A stretch of DNA of 64,000 nucleotides from Tetrapyrgos nigripes (lineage: Eukaryota > Basidiomycota > Agaricomycetes > Agaricales > Campanellaceae), in the NCBI GenBank assembly GCA_013368315.1, contig JAACJM010000030.1, positions 558,001 through 622,000 on the forward strand, given 5' to 3'. Shown piece by piece: positions 13,653-25,245 of the stretch. Positions within the stretch are counted from its first letter, which is position 1. Each line of letters opens with the position of its first letter. The translations under genes and the position numbers were made by a program. The notes under the pieces were generated by a model, which was given only the letters and a program-made list of their open reading frames with translations, did no database searches and was not told where the DNA came from.

Positions 13653-14095
13653 ACTAACGGAGCTCGAGATGAAAGTGATGAAAGTGTCGATCTAATCCAG
13701 GGCAACCTGTTGACGGAGATCCCATTCAAGTACAGTATACTGATGGAACCTGTGCCGACGAGCGGAACCGGGATTTCCTTCATGCTTTATATGTAGCTTC
13801 CTCACTAACTTGGGAATTACAATTGGTCGCCTGAGATAGATATTTCTAAGGGCTCAGTAGAGTCTTTCATTACAACTAACGGAACTCGAGATGAAAGTCA
13901 CAGTGTCGATCTAGTCCAGGGCAACCTATTGACGGAGATCCCATTCAAGTACAGTATACTGATGGAACCTGTGCCGACGAGCGGAACCGGGGTTTCCTTC
14001 ATGCTTTATATGTAGCTTCCTCACTACTAACTTGGGAATTACAATTGGTCGCCTGAGATAGATATTTCTAAGGGCTCGGTAGAGTCTTTCATTAC
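13653..14095. repeat. 221-bp tandem direct duplication
   Basis: Copy 1 is about 13653-13873 and copy 2 about 13875-14095, head to tail. They share long identical blocks, for example through GACGGAGATCCCATTCAAGT, and differ by a few substitutions and small indels (such as GTGATGAAAG versus GTCACAG near the start). It lies just 3' of the DUF6533 gene. I see no coding role and no terminal structure of a transposon. Confidence 0.9.
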
Positions 14096-15902
14096 ATAAA
14101 CGAAAGATTGACGAAAGAATGAACGAAAGTACGCATCGTTAACGAGTCCTACTAAACGGTTTCAAGGACTCGGACTCGGAGTTTGTGGGGGCAATTTTGG
14201 CAACGAGTTACAGAAGTTGTGTTACTAGGGCTACGTGCCGTACCAGTACTTACTCGTATGGTTGTATGGATATCGTACGACGGGTGCGGATGCTGGTCGG
14301 ATAGCCCCGTAAGAACATGTACTCTTTTACGACCATCTTACGGGTTTGTACGGGTCGGTCATGATACTCTGTCGGTTTCCTCACTTTTTCTGTCTTGTTT
14401 GTGGTCAAAGTAATCTCGGTTACATGCCTGGACAATGGTGGATATCTATTTCAAGCGAAATTTGCGGCATAAAAAATGTTCTTGAGCATTTTGGTAAGGT
14501 GTCGATAACCCTCATAGACAGGTACTACCGTTACTTACAAAAAGTCCCTACGATGAGCGGCATACGAGTTCTGGTTCAATGCTAGCTTATACGCAAACAA
14601 TAAACACGAAAATTGGACATTGCCGTACCCGTACCCGTACCGTACAAGGTCCTGAATGAACCAGTGCAAATACAAGGACGGGTACACCGTACCAAGTATC
14701 ACTGTACGGTGCGTAGTCCTAAATTTGTCAGCCAATCAATTCTGAACGTTCGAGCAACGTTCGAGCGAGTCTACAATGCTACGTATGTGAAGGAACCTTA
14801 CGAAGACAGTGAGAGGAGGAGAGTACTTATAGCGCAAGTGCGTATATCATGACGTCCGAGCCGTACTAAATATGTATACATCAAATTCTCAAGAAGCTTT
14901 CCATCGGCTTTCCACAGAAGGAAAGTACTATCAACTGAAGAGCGAGTATGCAGATGTTGGTTTTACCGAACCCACCTTGAAACGCACTAAGTATTGGAAT
15001 ACAGTCATGAGCCCTCAGACGGAGATCTAAGGAAACTTCAACTTGGTTTCTATGCGGCCTGTCTTCGCGATTTCTATAGCGCGCATGTTGGCATTGTAAT
15101 AGCACTTCTATGTTGCATCTTGATTGTCTCGAGGAAACCTTGTGGAAACCTGCTTTCTCCGCCATGGCAGAATACGTCCACAATGTGCTCAATGTATGTA
15201 AACGACGGTACACCTCTGTTTGTTGCTGTCCTCTACTTAATAGACGTTCTACCCTTCCTTAATGTACTCAGATGTATGTAGATCTCTGATCAACTGTTTT
15301 TCGTATCGTACTGCTACTGTTAACGCTAATGTGCTCGCCTGTATCCTCAGCGATGGTAGGATTTGTGGCGGATCGACGGACCTTTGAGCCGTCAGCTCGT
15401 CTTAGTCGAGTCCTAGTATCATCCCATGAACAATGATGTACTTCGACCTACATCGAGACGCTTCCCCGACCCTCGAATACTTAGACCCCTCCTCCTCCTC
15501 CTCTTTAAGTACAGCTGTGTGCATAATTTAATAAGCCACCTGAGAAACTCCTCCACTCAGGCGGGCTTCGAAATTCATATAGAAAAGTAATGGAAAAGAG
15601 AGCCGTCTGCTCTCATCCGCACCGATACCATTGAGATTTCGTTCTCCACTCGAGTGGGTCGGTTTTCGAGGTGGCCTATTGTTACGCAAACAACTGTCGA
15701 GAAGTGGCCGTCCTGGATGCTAGGTGGAGCAGCCCAGAGGCTGTCCGAGTGAGAAAGCCACAAAAGGAACGATGTGGATAGAACTGAGCCCTGGACAAAC
15801 AAGCGTAACAACTGTAAATGCCCCGGGAAATGCCGCATAGACTGCTTGAGGGATGTACGTATATCCCTACTCCATAGGGAAAGCTCCGGTAGCACTTTAT
15901 GT

Positions 15903-15923
15903 GTGCCGAGCTACGCTCGGCAC
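15903..15923. repeat. 9-bp perfect hairpin
   Basis: Arms GTGCCGAGC and GCTCGGCAC around a TAC loop. It is GC-rich and isolated in intergenic DNA; role unknown. Confidence 0.6.
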
Positions 15924-16165
15924 TCTGCACCGCTGACTACTGATTGAGAACAAAGCAGCGCGAGAGAACGGGCTCCGAGCCTACGGACCGGGAGTGATTG
16001 ATCAGTATCTTAGGACTTGACTTGGGCTCAATCAATGGCAAATTTCAGGTTTGGTCAACCAGAGAGCGCGGGTTAACGTTCATCAGTGGTTTTTGAGTGA
16101 GTTCTATTCGTTGTGTTCAGCCAGTACTGCAGGAACATATCCTACAGTGGCATTAGGCTAATGGA

Positions 16166-16307
16166 TCTAGACCGGCGGGCACGAGGTAGCTGCCCTGGTC
16201 TAGACCTTGTGGGCCTGAAGAGAGAGCTCGATCACGAGAAAAGTCTAGACTCTGGATCGAGGTTCTCATGTCATTTCCGCCGAAGAAGGGGTCTAGAACG
16301 GTCTAGA
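16166..16307. promoter_or_regulatory. cluster of five TCTAGA palindromes
   Basis: TCTAGA occurs at 16166, 16199, 16244, 16292 and 16302. The last two form a direct repeat of GGTCTAGAAC. The cluster is 400-550 bp upstream of the Skn7-like start. TTCnnGAA-type words are the classical heat-shock-factor target and TCTAGAAC partly resembles half of one, so auto-regulation is possible but only inferred. Confidence 0.35.
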
Positions 16308-16713
16308 ACCTCTCTCTTTCCGCACGCACTTGGGATTATCAGGTCACCTTTACTACTTCTGCAAATGATGTCTGAGCATTCTGAGCTGGAAATTTGCAGA
16401 GTGAGAAGAGGGGATATATAGGTGGAGTTGAGCACTGACACCAGGAGTGGACCGAGAGATGAATTGTCTGTTTTGAGTTACCGAGGAAGCTGAGCGGGGA
16501 ATTAACCGGAGATATGCGTATAGAATCGGACATTGTAAAAGCCTGTTTAGCGAGGCTGTGAATTCCAAGGGAGCCTTGTCGTCTCATTCGGATTCCATCT
16601 CATACTTCAACCACCACTCGTACTTAGCTAGACCATTATCCAGTACCCAGGCTCAATTCGGCCTCTACCTCTACTACATCACAAACGCGTCTAGTCAAAC
16701 GCGAGCCAGAACC

Positions 16714-19700
16714 ATGGAGGACTCAATGCCATCGACGAGTGACTTCGTCAAGAAGCTTTACAAGTGCGTGTCCGAGATCTCCCTAATGCTTGTCTGACCT
16801 TGTTGGTCCGGGTAGAATGCTAGAGGACCAATCATTCCAACATGTAGTTGCATGGGGTCCGCAAGGCGACTGTTTCGTCGTCAAAGTATGTCTATTTTTA
16901 TTTGCGGCTTTTATCAAGGTCTAAAAAATGCATCTCAAGGATATGAACGAATTCACAAAATCCATCCTACCACGAATGTTTAAGCACTCCAATTTCGCCA
17001 GTTTTGTGAGGCAGCTAAACAAATACGACTTTCATAAAGTGCGTATCCCATATGTCTTTCTCTTACTTGGTCACCGCTGACCGGCCTTATCCTTCTGTAG
17101 GTCAAGAACACCGACGACAACACCTTTGGCGAACACTCCTGGACGTTCCGACACCCCGACTTCCATGCTGACCGACGCGATGCCCTTGAGAATATCAAAC
17201 GCAAAGTACCCAACTCCCGAAAGGGTCAACAACAGATGCCACCACAGGCAGCTTCGACTACGAGGCCTCTCGGACAGCCTATGGCTGGACCTAGTATGGG
17301 CATGCCCATGGGAGGTCAGAGTATGCAAGGCATGGGTGCTCCCTCTATGGGTAACATGAACGGCAGTCCGGGTCCTGGAGCAGGCGGGTGGTATTCAGGT
17401 AGTCCTGGTGCTAGTGGTGAGTATATACTTCTTCATTTTTATGCGACCTCATTGTCTGACTCGACACTACTTCCAATGTGTTGTATTACATAGACTCTGC
17501 ATCATACATCCAACACCTCCAATCTCAAGTCACGCAGCTAACAGCGACGCAAGAAGAGCTGTCGTCGCATATACGGAGTTTGGAGAGGAATATGGGTAAT
17601 TTAGAGCGAGGTCTAGGCGGGTTGGAGAGGAACTACCATGAAGTGAGTGGGTTCTGTCTTTCAGTGTAGTTCTCCTCTTCCTTCCCTCGTTCTTTTTTCC
17701 TTCCTTTTCTTCCCTTCTTCATCCTCCTTCCTTTTCCAAGTGGCGCTCGGCTCCCAGACGACGCGCCTTTGGCGCTTTGACGTTAACCGCTGCCAAGACG
17801 ACTCCTCAGACATCTGGCATGCTGACGTCGTGCTGCCGTATGCCTTACTCCATGCGTCTTCGGCTGAGTCGTCTTGCCGTTTATCATTCTTCTCCTTCGA
17901 TTTCGTGCGCATATGTGCACCTGCATAGCCATTTTATGGCATCGGTCTTTTCTTGGTTGTCGTTGCTTGCGGTGTCTATGTTTCACGTACGCGTGGATGC
18001 ATATACCCGGCTCTCTTTGACTTTTGTGTCTACCTTCGTCCTCCTGGCCTCTTTTTCGTTCGACGCATATACGTACTCTTTTGTTCTTTTATACTTTCCC
18101 TGACCCTCATAAAGAGGATTACTTCACATATATGCGCCTTCCGTTCTCCTGGTCTCTTTTTTGACGCTTATATGTACCTCTTGATCTTTTACTCCTTTCT
18201 TTGAGGCCAATGAAGAGGTTGGGACCACATATATGCGCCTTCTTACGTTCTTTTTTTCCCTTCTTTTCATGTCTATGTCTCTTTCTTTCCCTGCACCTTC
18301 CTTACCTTACGCTCAACGAAATAACTAACCAATCCTCTCTTCTTCTCTCCAGGTCCTAATAGAAATGGTCGGCTTCCAACGAAACATGGCCCAACAAGAC
18401 TCCGTCATGCAAGGCCTGATCGAATGGGTTCTACGTGGTGGCCCCTCAGGTGGCCCAACACCTAGTTTAAGAACAAGTGGAGGTCCAACTACTAGTGGTA
18501 GTGAGGGTGAGTAGGTTTTACTCGCTTTTCGCGTCCCCGAACCCCCAAACTTGTTCTTTCCTTGCTCTTTCGTTTTCGTTTTGCATCTATCTGTCTGCGT
18601 TTTGCCATCATCCCTGTTTCATGCTGGCCACTTTTTACCTTTTTCCTTTTGATGCCATCTCGTCTCGTCTCGTCTTGTTACGTCTAAATTCACGATGCGT
18701 ACTATCCAAAGAAAACACCTTCACCGAAAGGCACCTCTTAACGTCCTGAACCGTTATCGAGTATCGCCTAGCTGGTTTTTACCGCTACGTCAGCGTTCGC
18801 TCTGGACAGTTCTTCTGTCTTCTGTCTTTTCTTTTTTGTTCTTTTCGTCGGGCTATTGGTTGTCGTTCATAATATTGGGACTTTGAGAGTATGGCCAGTT
18901 GGCCGCCGTGTGTAGCTCTATATCTACATCCTACTCTATGATCTTGTCTTTAAAAAGTAGCTTTATCCCTGCTTTTACTTTTTCTCTTCCTCTTCTTCTC
19001 TTCTTGATCACTCCATGAAAGAAACTCATGCCTACTCACGTGTAATTGTACAGATGCGTTGCCTTTATGATATTACTCCCTTTTTTTCTTTTTCTTTCTT
19101 TCTCTTCTTTCCAACGACCACGCAGACAACTCTTCAACGCCTCTTCCATTCCTTTCGTTTCTTCCTTTCATCATCCCATTCCTCATCCCTCATTACCCAA
19201 TCCCACTTTCGCATTCCCATTTGCTCCGTCGCGTGTGTCACTGTACTGACTAAATCTCTTTTTTCCCTTTTTTTTTCACATGTTCATGTTGTTCTTGCCC
19301 TTCTTGCTTTCCTACGTCCTACGTATCGAATTGTCGAATATCGAATGCTCGTATCATTCAAATACATTCAATATGTCTATGACAATGGTAATTGGGTGAT
19401 TCGGTACGCAAAACACCAAATCCGAATCCGAATCCACTCACGTTTTGTTCTGGACTTATGATGATGTGGTTTTGATGAATGGTCTCTGGTGTATGCTTTC
19501 TTTGGTGTTTGGTGTTTGGTGTTTTGGTGTGGAAAATTCCAACTTGCACGACACGAAAATGCTGTAACATTCCTTGGTAATTTCCTATTGTCGTCGGTCT
19601 GGACCCTATGTGCTTCAATGTGGGTTGCGTTCTGCTCGGTTGGGTATGGCTGTGGGGGCATCTTTTGTACCTTACCATTGCATCGCTGAATCATTCGTGG

Positions 19701-22322
19701 TCTGGACTGTTCCCTCGTCGCCGTTATCACCGTCTCCTCGGTCTCGTCACCATCATCATCATTCTGTTCCTTGGATCTCCTCGGTTCCGTCTTGGTCTGG
19801 ATCCTTTTCACCGTCTTGTGACGCATTTTCTCAATGCCCGTGATTTGCCAAACCATCATTACAGGCAGAGGCAAACGACCTGCGCTTCCCTCACCACCGA
19901 CTCAAGGTCTTCTTACCGCAGGTCTCAACTCATCTCCACAACTCGCATCACAACGTCGCTCTTCCTCGCTGTCGTCCTCTTCTCCCGGTTCCATCTCCCT
20001 ACCGTCTCCGCAGCTACAAATAGCTTCTCCACAACCACTTCTTTCACCGGGTATTTTATCCTCGGTGACGAGGAGCGATAATCCCTTCCTACCCAGCTCA
20101 GTCACCCAACGGATTATCGGAAATGCGGAGGCGAGGATTCAGTTGGGACAGGGACAAGCGAACCAAGAGCAATCTTGGAATCCCAACACTTTCGAGTCAG
20201 TTGGTCGATCGGCATTGATGAAGATGAACGAGATGAGTCGGAGAGTAGAGGCAATCAGTAATAACGACTCCAATGGATCCGGGTCTGGGAGCTCGTCTGG
20301 AGATTATTTCAGTGGGAGACTCACACCTGGGTTTGGGTTTGGGGGTCCTTCCGGTGCTGGATCAAGGAGTGGTACAAGTCTAGGGGGAGGAGAGCGACCC
20401 CCGTCTAGGTTGTGGACTGCTGCTACCAATGCGGGGTTGATAAATCCTGATGGGTCGTTTGTCAATCCACTGCCTGGGTCGTCTTCTTCGAATACAAACT
20501 CTAATGGAGGTGGAAGCATGTCGGGACAGGGACGTGGGATGGATGGCTTCTCCGCTCCTATGGGTCCTGTGAAGATTACCTCTACACAAGAAGCGTTGGC
20601 GAAGATTGAAGAGTTGCAGAGAATGCGGCCTGCTAGTGCTGGATTTTTGAGCAATGCGGCGGCCAGACTGGTTAATGCCTTTGAGACCTTTGGGTCGATG
20701 GGAATGGGGAACTCATCAGAACGCGCTCGTGATGCTGGGGCCGTGAAGACCGAGGATATGGGCGATCAGCCGTCATCAGTACCACCACCGAGACCTAGGT
20801 CGCAGCTGGGGATAAATGTCAGCGAATTACTCGCAGACCCTTGGAATATGACGATGGCACTTCCTACTGTCCCATCCCTTCCACCTACCTACGATCCCGA
20901 TACTGAAGTCGGTCCTTCGTCTTCTGTAGACAAAGAATCTGCTTCCACCAACTCTGGTGCACAAGCGTCGTCGTCTTCCTCCTCCTCTTCATCCCTCTTC
21001 CCAGACTTTACAACAAACCACCAAGGCTTGCAGGTCTACACTGTCGGCCATTTGATGCCCCGCAGCGCGATTGACGATATGAGTGGGACGTGGAGTTTAA
21101 ACACAAACATGATTGGGGAATCTTTTGCTTCTGGTTCTGGGACAGGCGATGGCTTAAATGTGGGCAGTCAAGAGACTAGAGCAGACGGGAGCGGGCCTTC
21201 GGGTTTATACGATGGGTCACCGAACGCTGCGAGTTCGCCTTCTTCATCTGGACCCGGATTAGCTTCTGGATCCGGAGCTGGACCTTCTTCCTCGGGTCCA
21301 GGCTCTCCTATGGTGGTACAGTCCTCTGCGCCTGGAACGTCATCAGAGTCGGGATCCCAAAAGTTGAGAGTGAGAAGGTCGACGTTTGTACCCGGTTGGG
21401 CGGTATCACCCAGGGTTTTGTTGGTGGAAGATGATGCTGTTAGTAGGAAACTGAGCAGCAAGTTTTTGCAAGTGTTTGGATGCAAGATTGATGTCGCCGT
21501 TGATGGGGTTGGGGCGGTGAATAAGATGAACTTGGAAAAGTATGATTTGGTATTGATGGTGAGCTGGCTGACTGTTTTTGTGTGGCTATATCTTTGCTGA
21601 TCGTCATCATCCTTACGTCATTAGGACATCGTCATGCCCAAACTGGATGGTGTATCGGCGACGTCGATGATTAGGAAGTTTGATCATATGACGCCCATCA
21701 TCTCCATGACGAGTAACTCGAAGCCAGATGAGATAATGACCTATTATTCTTCAGGTATGTGCTCGGTCCACTTCATCACTTTCTCAGTTCTCCGACCTCT
21801 TTTCCGCCAGGTATGAATGACATCCTCCCGAAACCCTTCACCAAGCAAGGTTTACTGGACATGCTCGAAAAGCACCTCATGCACCTCAAAGTCATCCAAC
21901 AAATGGCTCGTATACCTCGTTCAGTGGGTATACCACCCCTCTCCGATGCAGGTTTTGAACAAGCCCTCACTTCGCATGCGGCGCTCATTACCAATGGCAA
22001 CAACAACAACGACGACGGCTCGTCTTCGTCGGCTCTAACACCCTTTGGCCAAAGTCTTGCTCTACGGCCAAACGACGATCTGGATGACAACAATGGTCGA
22101 ATAAACCCACTTGCAGGGATGGGTCTGACAGATGAACAGTACAATATGATACTTGCGGGTATTGTCAATGGGGATACGTTTGCGGGGAGTATGAGTATGG
22201 GAATGGGCTTTGGGGGTGATCAGAGCTTTGACGGTAGTGGGAGTAGTGGAAAGAGAGGATTGGATGATGGAGGCGAAGAAGGGAGGGATCCAAAGAGGAG
22301 TCGGTTCGAAGTAATCGAATAA
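16714..22322 (+). CDS. SKN7: Skn7-like HSF / response-regulator transcription factor
   Basis: Nuclear output of a fungal phosphorelay for osmotic, cell-wall and oxidative stress. An HSF-type DNA-binding domain fills residues ~10-110 ([33 protein letters not shown]). A coiled coil follows at ~17495-17642 ([19 protein letters not shown]), then a long Ser/Gly-rich linker. A receiver domain closes the protein: [13 protein letters not shown], the acceptor Asp at the start of DIVMPKLDG (21625), SMTSN, and [12 protein letters not shown]. Total is about 1,060 residues, ending at 22322. Splicing LVLM to DIVMP across 21560-21624 puts the acceptor Asp first in its exon. Two introns are exceptionally long: 17643-18352 (710 bp) and 18507-19864 (1,358 bp). 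The two ends could be separate genes, but frames join cleanly and the family combines these domains. Confidence 0.92.
17643..18352 (+). other. 710-bp intron, pyrimidine-rich
   Basis: Donor GTGAGT follows the coiled-coil exon and acceptor TCTCCAG precedes [15 protein letters not shown]. It is strongly T/C-rich on the coding strand. Several repeated words occur, for example CACATATATGCGCCTTC at about 18126 and 18223. No coding content is evident. Confidence 0.75.
18507..19864 (+). other. 1,358-bp intron, pyrimidine-rich
   Basis: Donor GTGAGTAG interrupts the Gly codon after TTSGSE and acceptor CATTACAG restores the frame ([12 protein letters not shown]). The length is more than twenty times that of the other introns. 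It is T/C-rich and has repeated GGTGTTTGGTGTTTGG words near 19503-19530. An unrecognised small exon or intronic RNA cannot be excluded. Confidence 0.65.
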
Positions 22323-22644
22323 TATGCTAAACTTGATAATTCTATGCTGTCTAGACTTTTTGTGTACGATATCTTTCTTGATTCTTGATTTCTGACCTTG
22401 CTATCACATACATGTACTTGTACGATACTTAGCATTAGAGACTGTATGAATGTAGTAATGGAATATGCGAAACTTGAGCTAGTATTTGGGATGCTCAGAA
22501 GCCAGCCACCAGTTCACCTATTCCGGAAGCAAGACAACACGCCAGCTCAAAAGGTAGTACTTATAGAGCCTTCTTTTGTAGTCTTGATAGTAGATATACT
22601 CGCAAGCGTTCGCCGTTCGCCTTCAAGCCGAAAACGGCACATGC

Positions 22645-22930
22645 GCAAATGGTAGTCAGGCCCGGGTGACCCCGGTTACTGTTGCTTTTGTACCACGATG
22701 CCAGTGGATTCCTCCTTTTCCTCGCCGTTGACCAGCATTGAGTCTTCGTCCAAACCTAGAACCTTATCCAAGCTTCAAAGCCTGAAGATTTTGGAGAGCT
22801 GGAATGATTCCAACACTCAACCGCGCTTCCCCGTTAATGACGAGTCTCTTGTATCTGGCGAAAGTGGTTCCAAGTTTGGAAGGGTAAGGTCTCTTGCGAA
22901 AGGAAGAAAGGACCTCGCGTGAAGAAAAGG
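22645..22930 (+). pseudogene. truncated copy of the kinase-like gene 5' end
   Basis: The frame from 22698 (MPVDSSFSSPLTS... LKILESWNDST-like) parallels the start of the gene at 25246 (MDPFFSSPFLTV... MKILDSWSDST). The preceding untranslated bases also match: GTGACCCCGGTTACTGTTG here versus GTGACCCCAGTTACTGTTG at 25215. The similarity fades after ~60 codons, just where the kinase N-lobe would begin. It looks like a partial segmental duplication left without a catalytic domain. Confidence 0.7.
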
Positions 22931-23111
22931 ACTGTCGAGATCTCGCGTGAAAGGGACTGGAAGCAGATTCCGTTCACCATCAGGAACCCTTCGGGGATCA
23001 GACGAGTCGAAGCCGCCAACGAAGAGAAATAATCTATACATCAATAGAGTGTATAGACCTACTTTACAACTGATAAAAATGAAAGCTGTAAGATGATCAT
23101 TGATGAAATAA

Positions 23112-24444
23112 CTACAGTAGTAAGTCATGATCCTGGAGCGCCAGGTAGCACATTAAAGCGAGCAATTCACGACCCGTGTATGCTTCGTCGGCTGTAGGAT
23201 CCGTAAAGCCAACTACGACTCTCGAATCATGGTTTCGCTTTGGGTCATGTTGCTTACTCAGATATTTTCTAGCCATCCTATTTTTGCTTCCGCTTATCCA
23301 TGACTCACCCTCCCTGGGTCCCTCACCCGGCCCCCACATTATTCCTAGATGAGTCGCAGCATCCGACAGCACGGTATAGACAGCTTGATGTTGAAACATA
23401 TATCTTTGCTTGAATTAGTTCACGCATTCGATCAATCTTCGTGAGTGACACGTACTTTCGTAGCTGGGGAATTATGTTGAGTAAGTTCCCGTAGTCATCT
23501 TTAACTACGTTATGTTTCCCATTGGAGGATTCCTCTATCAATTCTTCCCAGTGATCCATAACGATAGCTCCCAATACCTTAATGTGCACGTCAGCTTTTA
23601 CCGAGTGAATAAAAAAAAAAAAACGAAAACACACTTTCATCTCTTCAATAACGATAGGTATCCCTTCTTCATCCGCGTCATCCTCGTGCAGATAAATGAG
23701 GTAGTCTACGTACGTGGCCCTCTCTGGTGAACATTTCTTAGTTGGCTACATATTAATTCGAGTGGTCCGCTTACCGCCCTCCCTGATCCTTTGCTGTGTG
23801 GCTTGTGTGCGGATGCTCAGTTTCTGTGTGTGCCCGTGAAATTTCAAAAGAGCATTCATAATTTCAATAATAGGATTGATGGTTGTAACGAGGCAGAACG
23901 TCCTTATTGAAGAGAATGAAAAATGACTTTGCAGGAGCACGGACTATGAGAGAACTTACGCAGCGTCCCCCTCCTGTGCAATATAGAAAGGATCCAGATG
24001 AGCTGGAATGAATAGCCTTGAATCGTCCGATTTGTCGAATTCTGTCACCATCTTCGCAAACGCCTTCCGCTGTTTCTCTAAGAAGGTCTCTCGCATTGAG
24101 ATCGGGTCGGCCATATACTGGACGTTGGCTTGACTACTTTGATGAGTTTTACGTCTTTTGAGGCTTTCCCTAGAGTTTGGAATACTTAGGCTTTCGCTTA
24201 GGATTTCTTCAGCTTTGCGAGCCAAGCCAAGCCACCTCTGCAGTTTGTCTGAGGTGATACGATCGATCTTTTCTGTCGTTGGGAAGGCTTTAATGAGATT
24301 TTCGAGCCTTTCGGATTCGATGACAATCTTTTCGAATTTTTCAAAATCCTCGGGGTTTGGGAAGATTCTCCGTAGATTTGGTTCGTCGAAGTGGGAACGT
24401 GAGGTTGTGTGAGTGCGATTGCGAGAACGGAGTGTGGGTGGCAT
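23112..24444 (-). CDS. hypothetical protein, five-exon
   Basis: I do not recognise the family. Starting at 24444 (MPPTLRSRNRTHTTS), exon 1 encodes ~160 residues. It is basic at the N-terminus and then helical and charged (FEKFEKIVIESERLENLI), ending YIAQEGDAA. Canonical introns then join short exons KLSIRTQATQQRIREG, YVDYLIYLHEDDADEEG, VLGAIVMDHWEELIEE and a last exon from 23399. The last exon ends LALMCYLALQDHDLLL at 23112 and joins IPQLRK to YMFQHQAVYTVL. The splice frames close cleanly, which supports a real gene of roughly 330 residues. It sits between the kinase-like gene and its truncated copy, on the opposite strand. No signal peptide or membrane helix is seen. A link to the kinase gene is only positional. 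Confidence 0.6.
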
Positions 24445-25245
24445 TGGGGTAGGTTAAGTGTCATTACCTGAGAGCTTTCATATAAGTAGTACACCAGGAA
24501 GAATAAAGATACTCTCTCTGTGCACAGGAATACAAGGTTTCAATGCGGCACAGTTACTTTTGTCCAAGCAGTGGACCCACAATCCACCATATTCATAGAA
24601 ATGCAATAAAGCTCATGACCTAAATAGCGTTTCCCGTTCGAAAGCTGTTGAGTTGGCGGCTGGACTCCGTTTTAGGAATGTAAGGAATCAAGGCCCGGTA
24701 GTCCGTACTTGCTTCTTGTTCTTGTGCTTTTCCAGTCCTTTCCGTTACCGTAGAATCTGAACGCTTACGAGTTTGAATTCGGAGGATTTTGCGCAGTCAT
24801 TTGTATCGCTGCGTATATGCATCCACTTGTGCAACGCCACATGGTGCTCAAAAGTTTCGTTTCCCTTATTGTCTTATCGGATCCATTGTGTTAGGTCAAT
24901 TATGTGTCCATCACTGTACATTTGATGCCTGAATTACCACTCAGCCTCATGCAGAACCTGCGCTGAAACCTCTGCCCAGCAGAAATTCTTGCGGAAGAAA
25001 TTCTTGATGAGAAGCTCACTCTCTGGCCAACAACTTCCGACCAACTTCCGACGCTGTCTGAATCTAAGGACAACTTGCGTCGCTGGCGGTTGATGATGGC
25101 AACTTGAAGCTGCGCCTACCGCCTTGTACGAAAGGATTCAAATGACAAAAGGATTTACAAACGGAGACGCCGAGAGCGCCCTGGCCGTGGAATATGCTCG
25201 GCACTGCAGTCAGGTGACCCCAGTTACTGTTGTCTCTACACCGCG
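24445..25245. other. intergenic between divergent genes
   Basis: Holds the upstream regions of the minus-strand unknown gene and of the kinase-like gene. No coding frame, RNA gene or strong repeat is seen. 25205-25245 is the untranslated block shared with 22660-22700. Confidence 0.5.

Larger units (their letters stand above)
14096..16713. other. intergenic with small motifs only
   Basis: No supported gene in 2.6 kb. It contains a short run of CGTACC words near 14623-14645, a 9-bp perfect hairpin at 15903-15923 and a cluster of TCTAGA words at 16166-16307, the last probably in the promoter region of the following gene. Confidence 0.45.

Noticed and set aside
17647..19678. Many hydrophobic Phe/Ser-rich small frames
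   Set aside because: They lie in the pyrimidine-rich long introns of the Skn7-like gene and look like translations of T/C-rich DNA.
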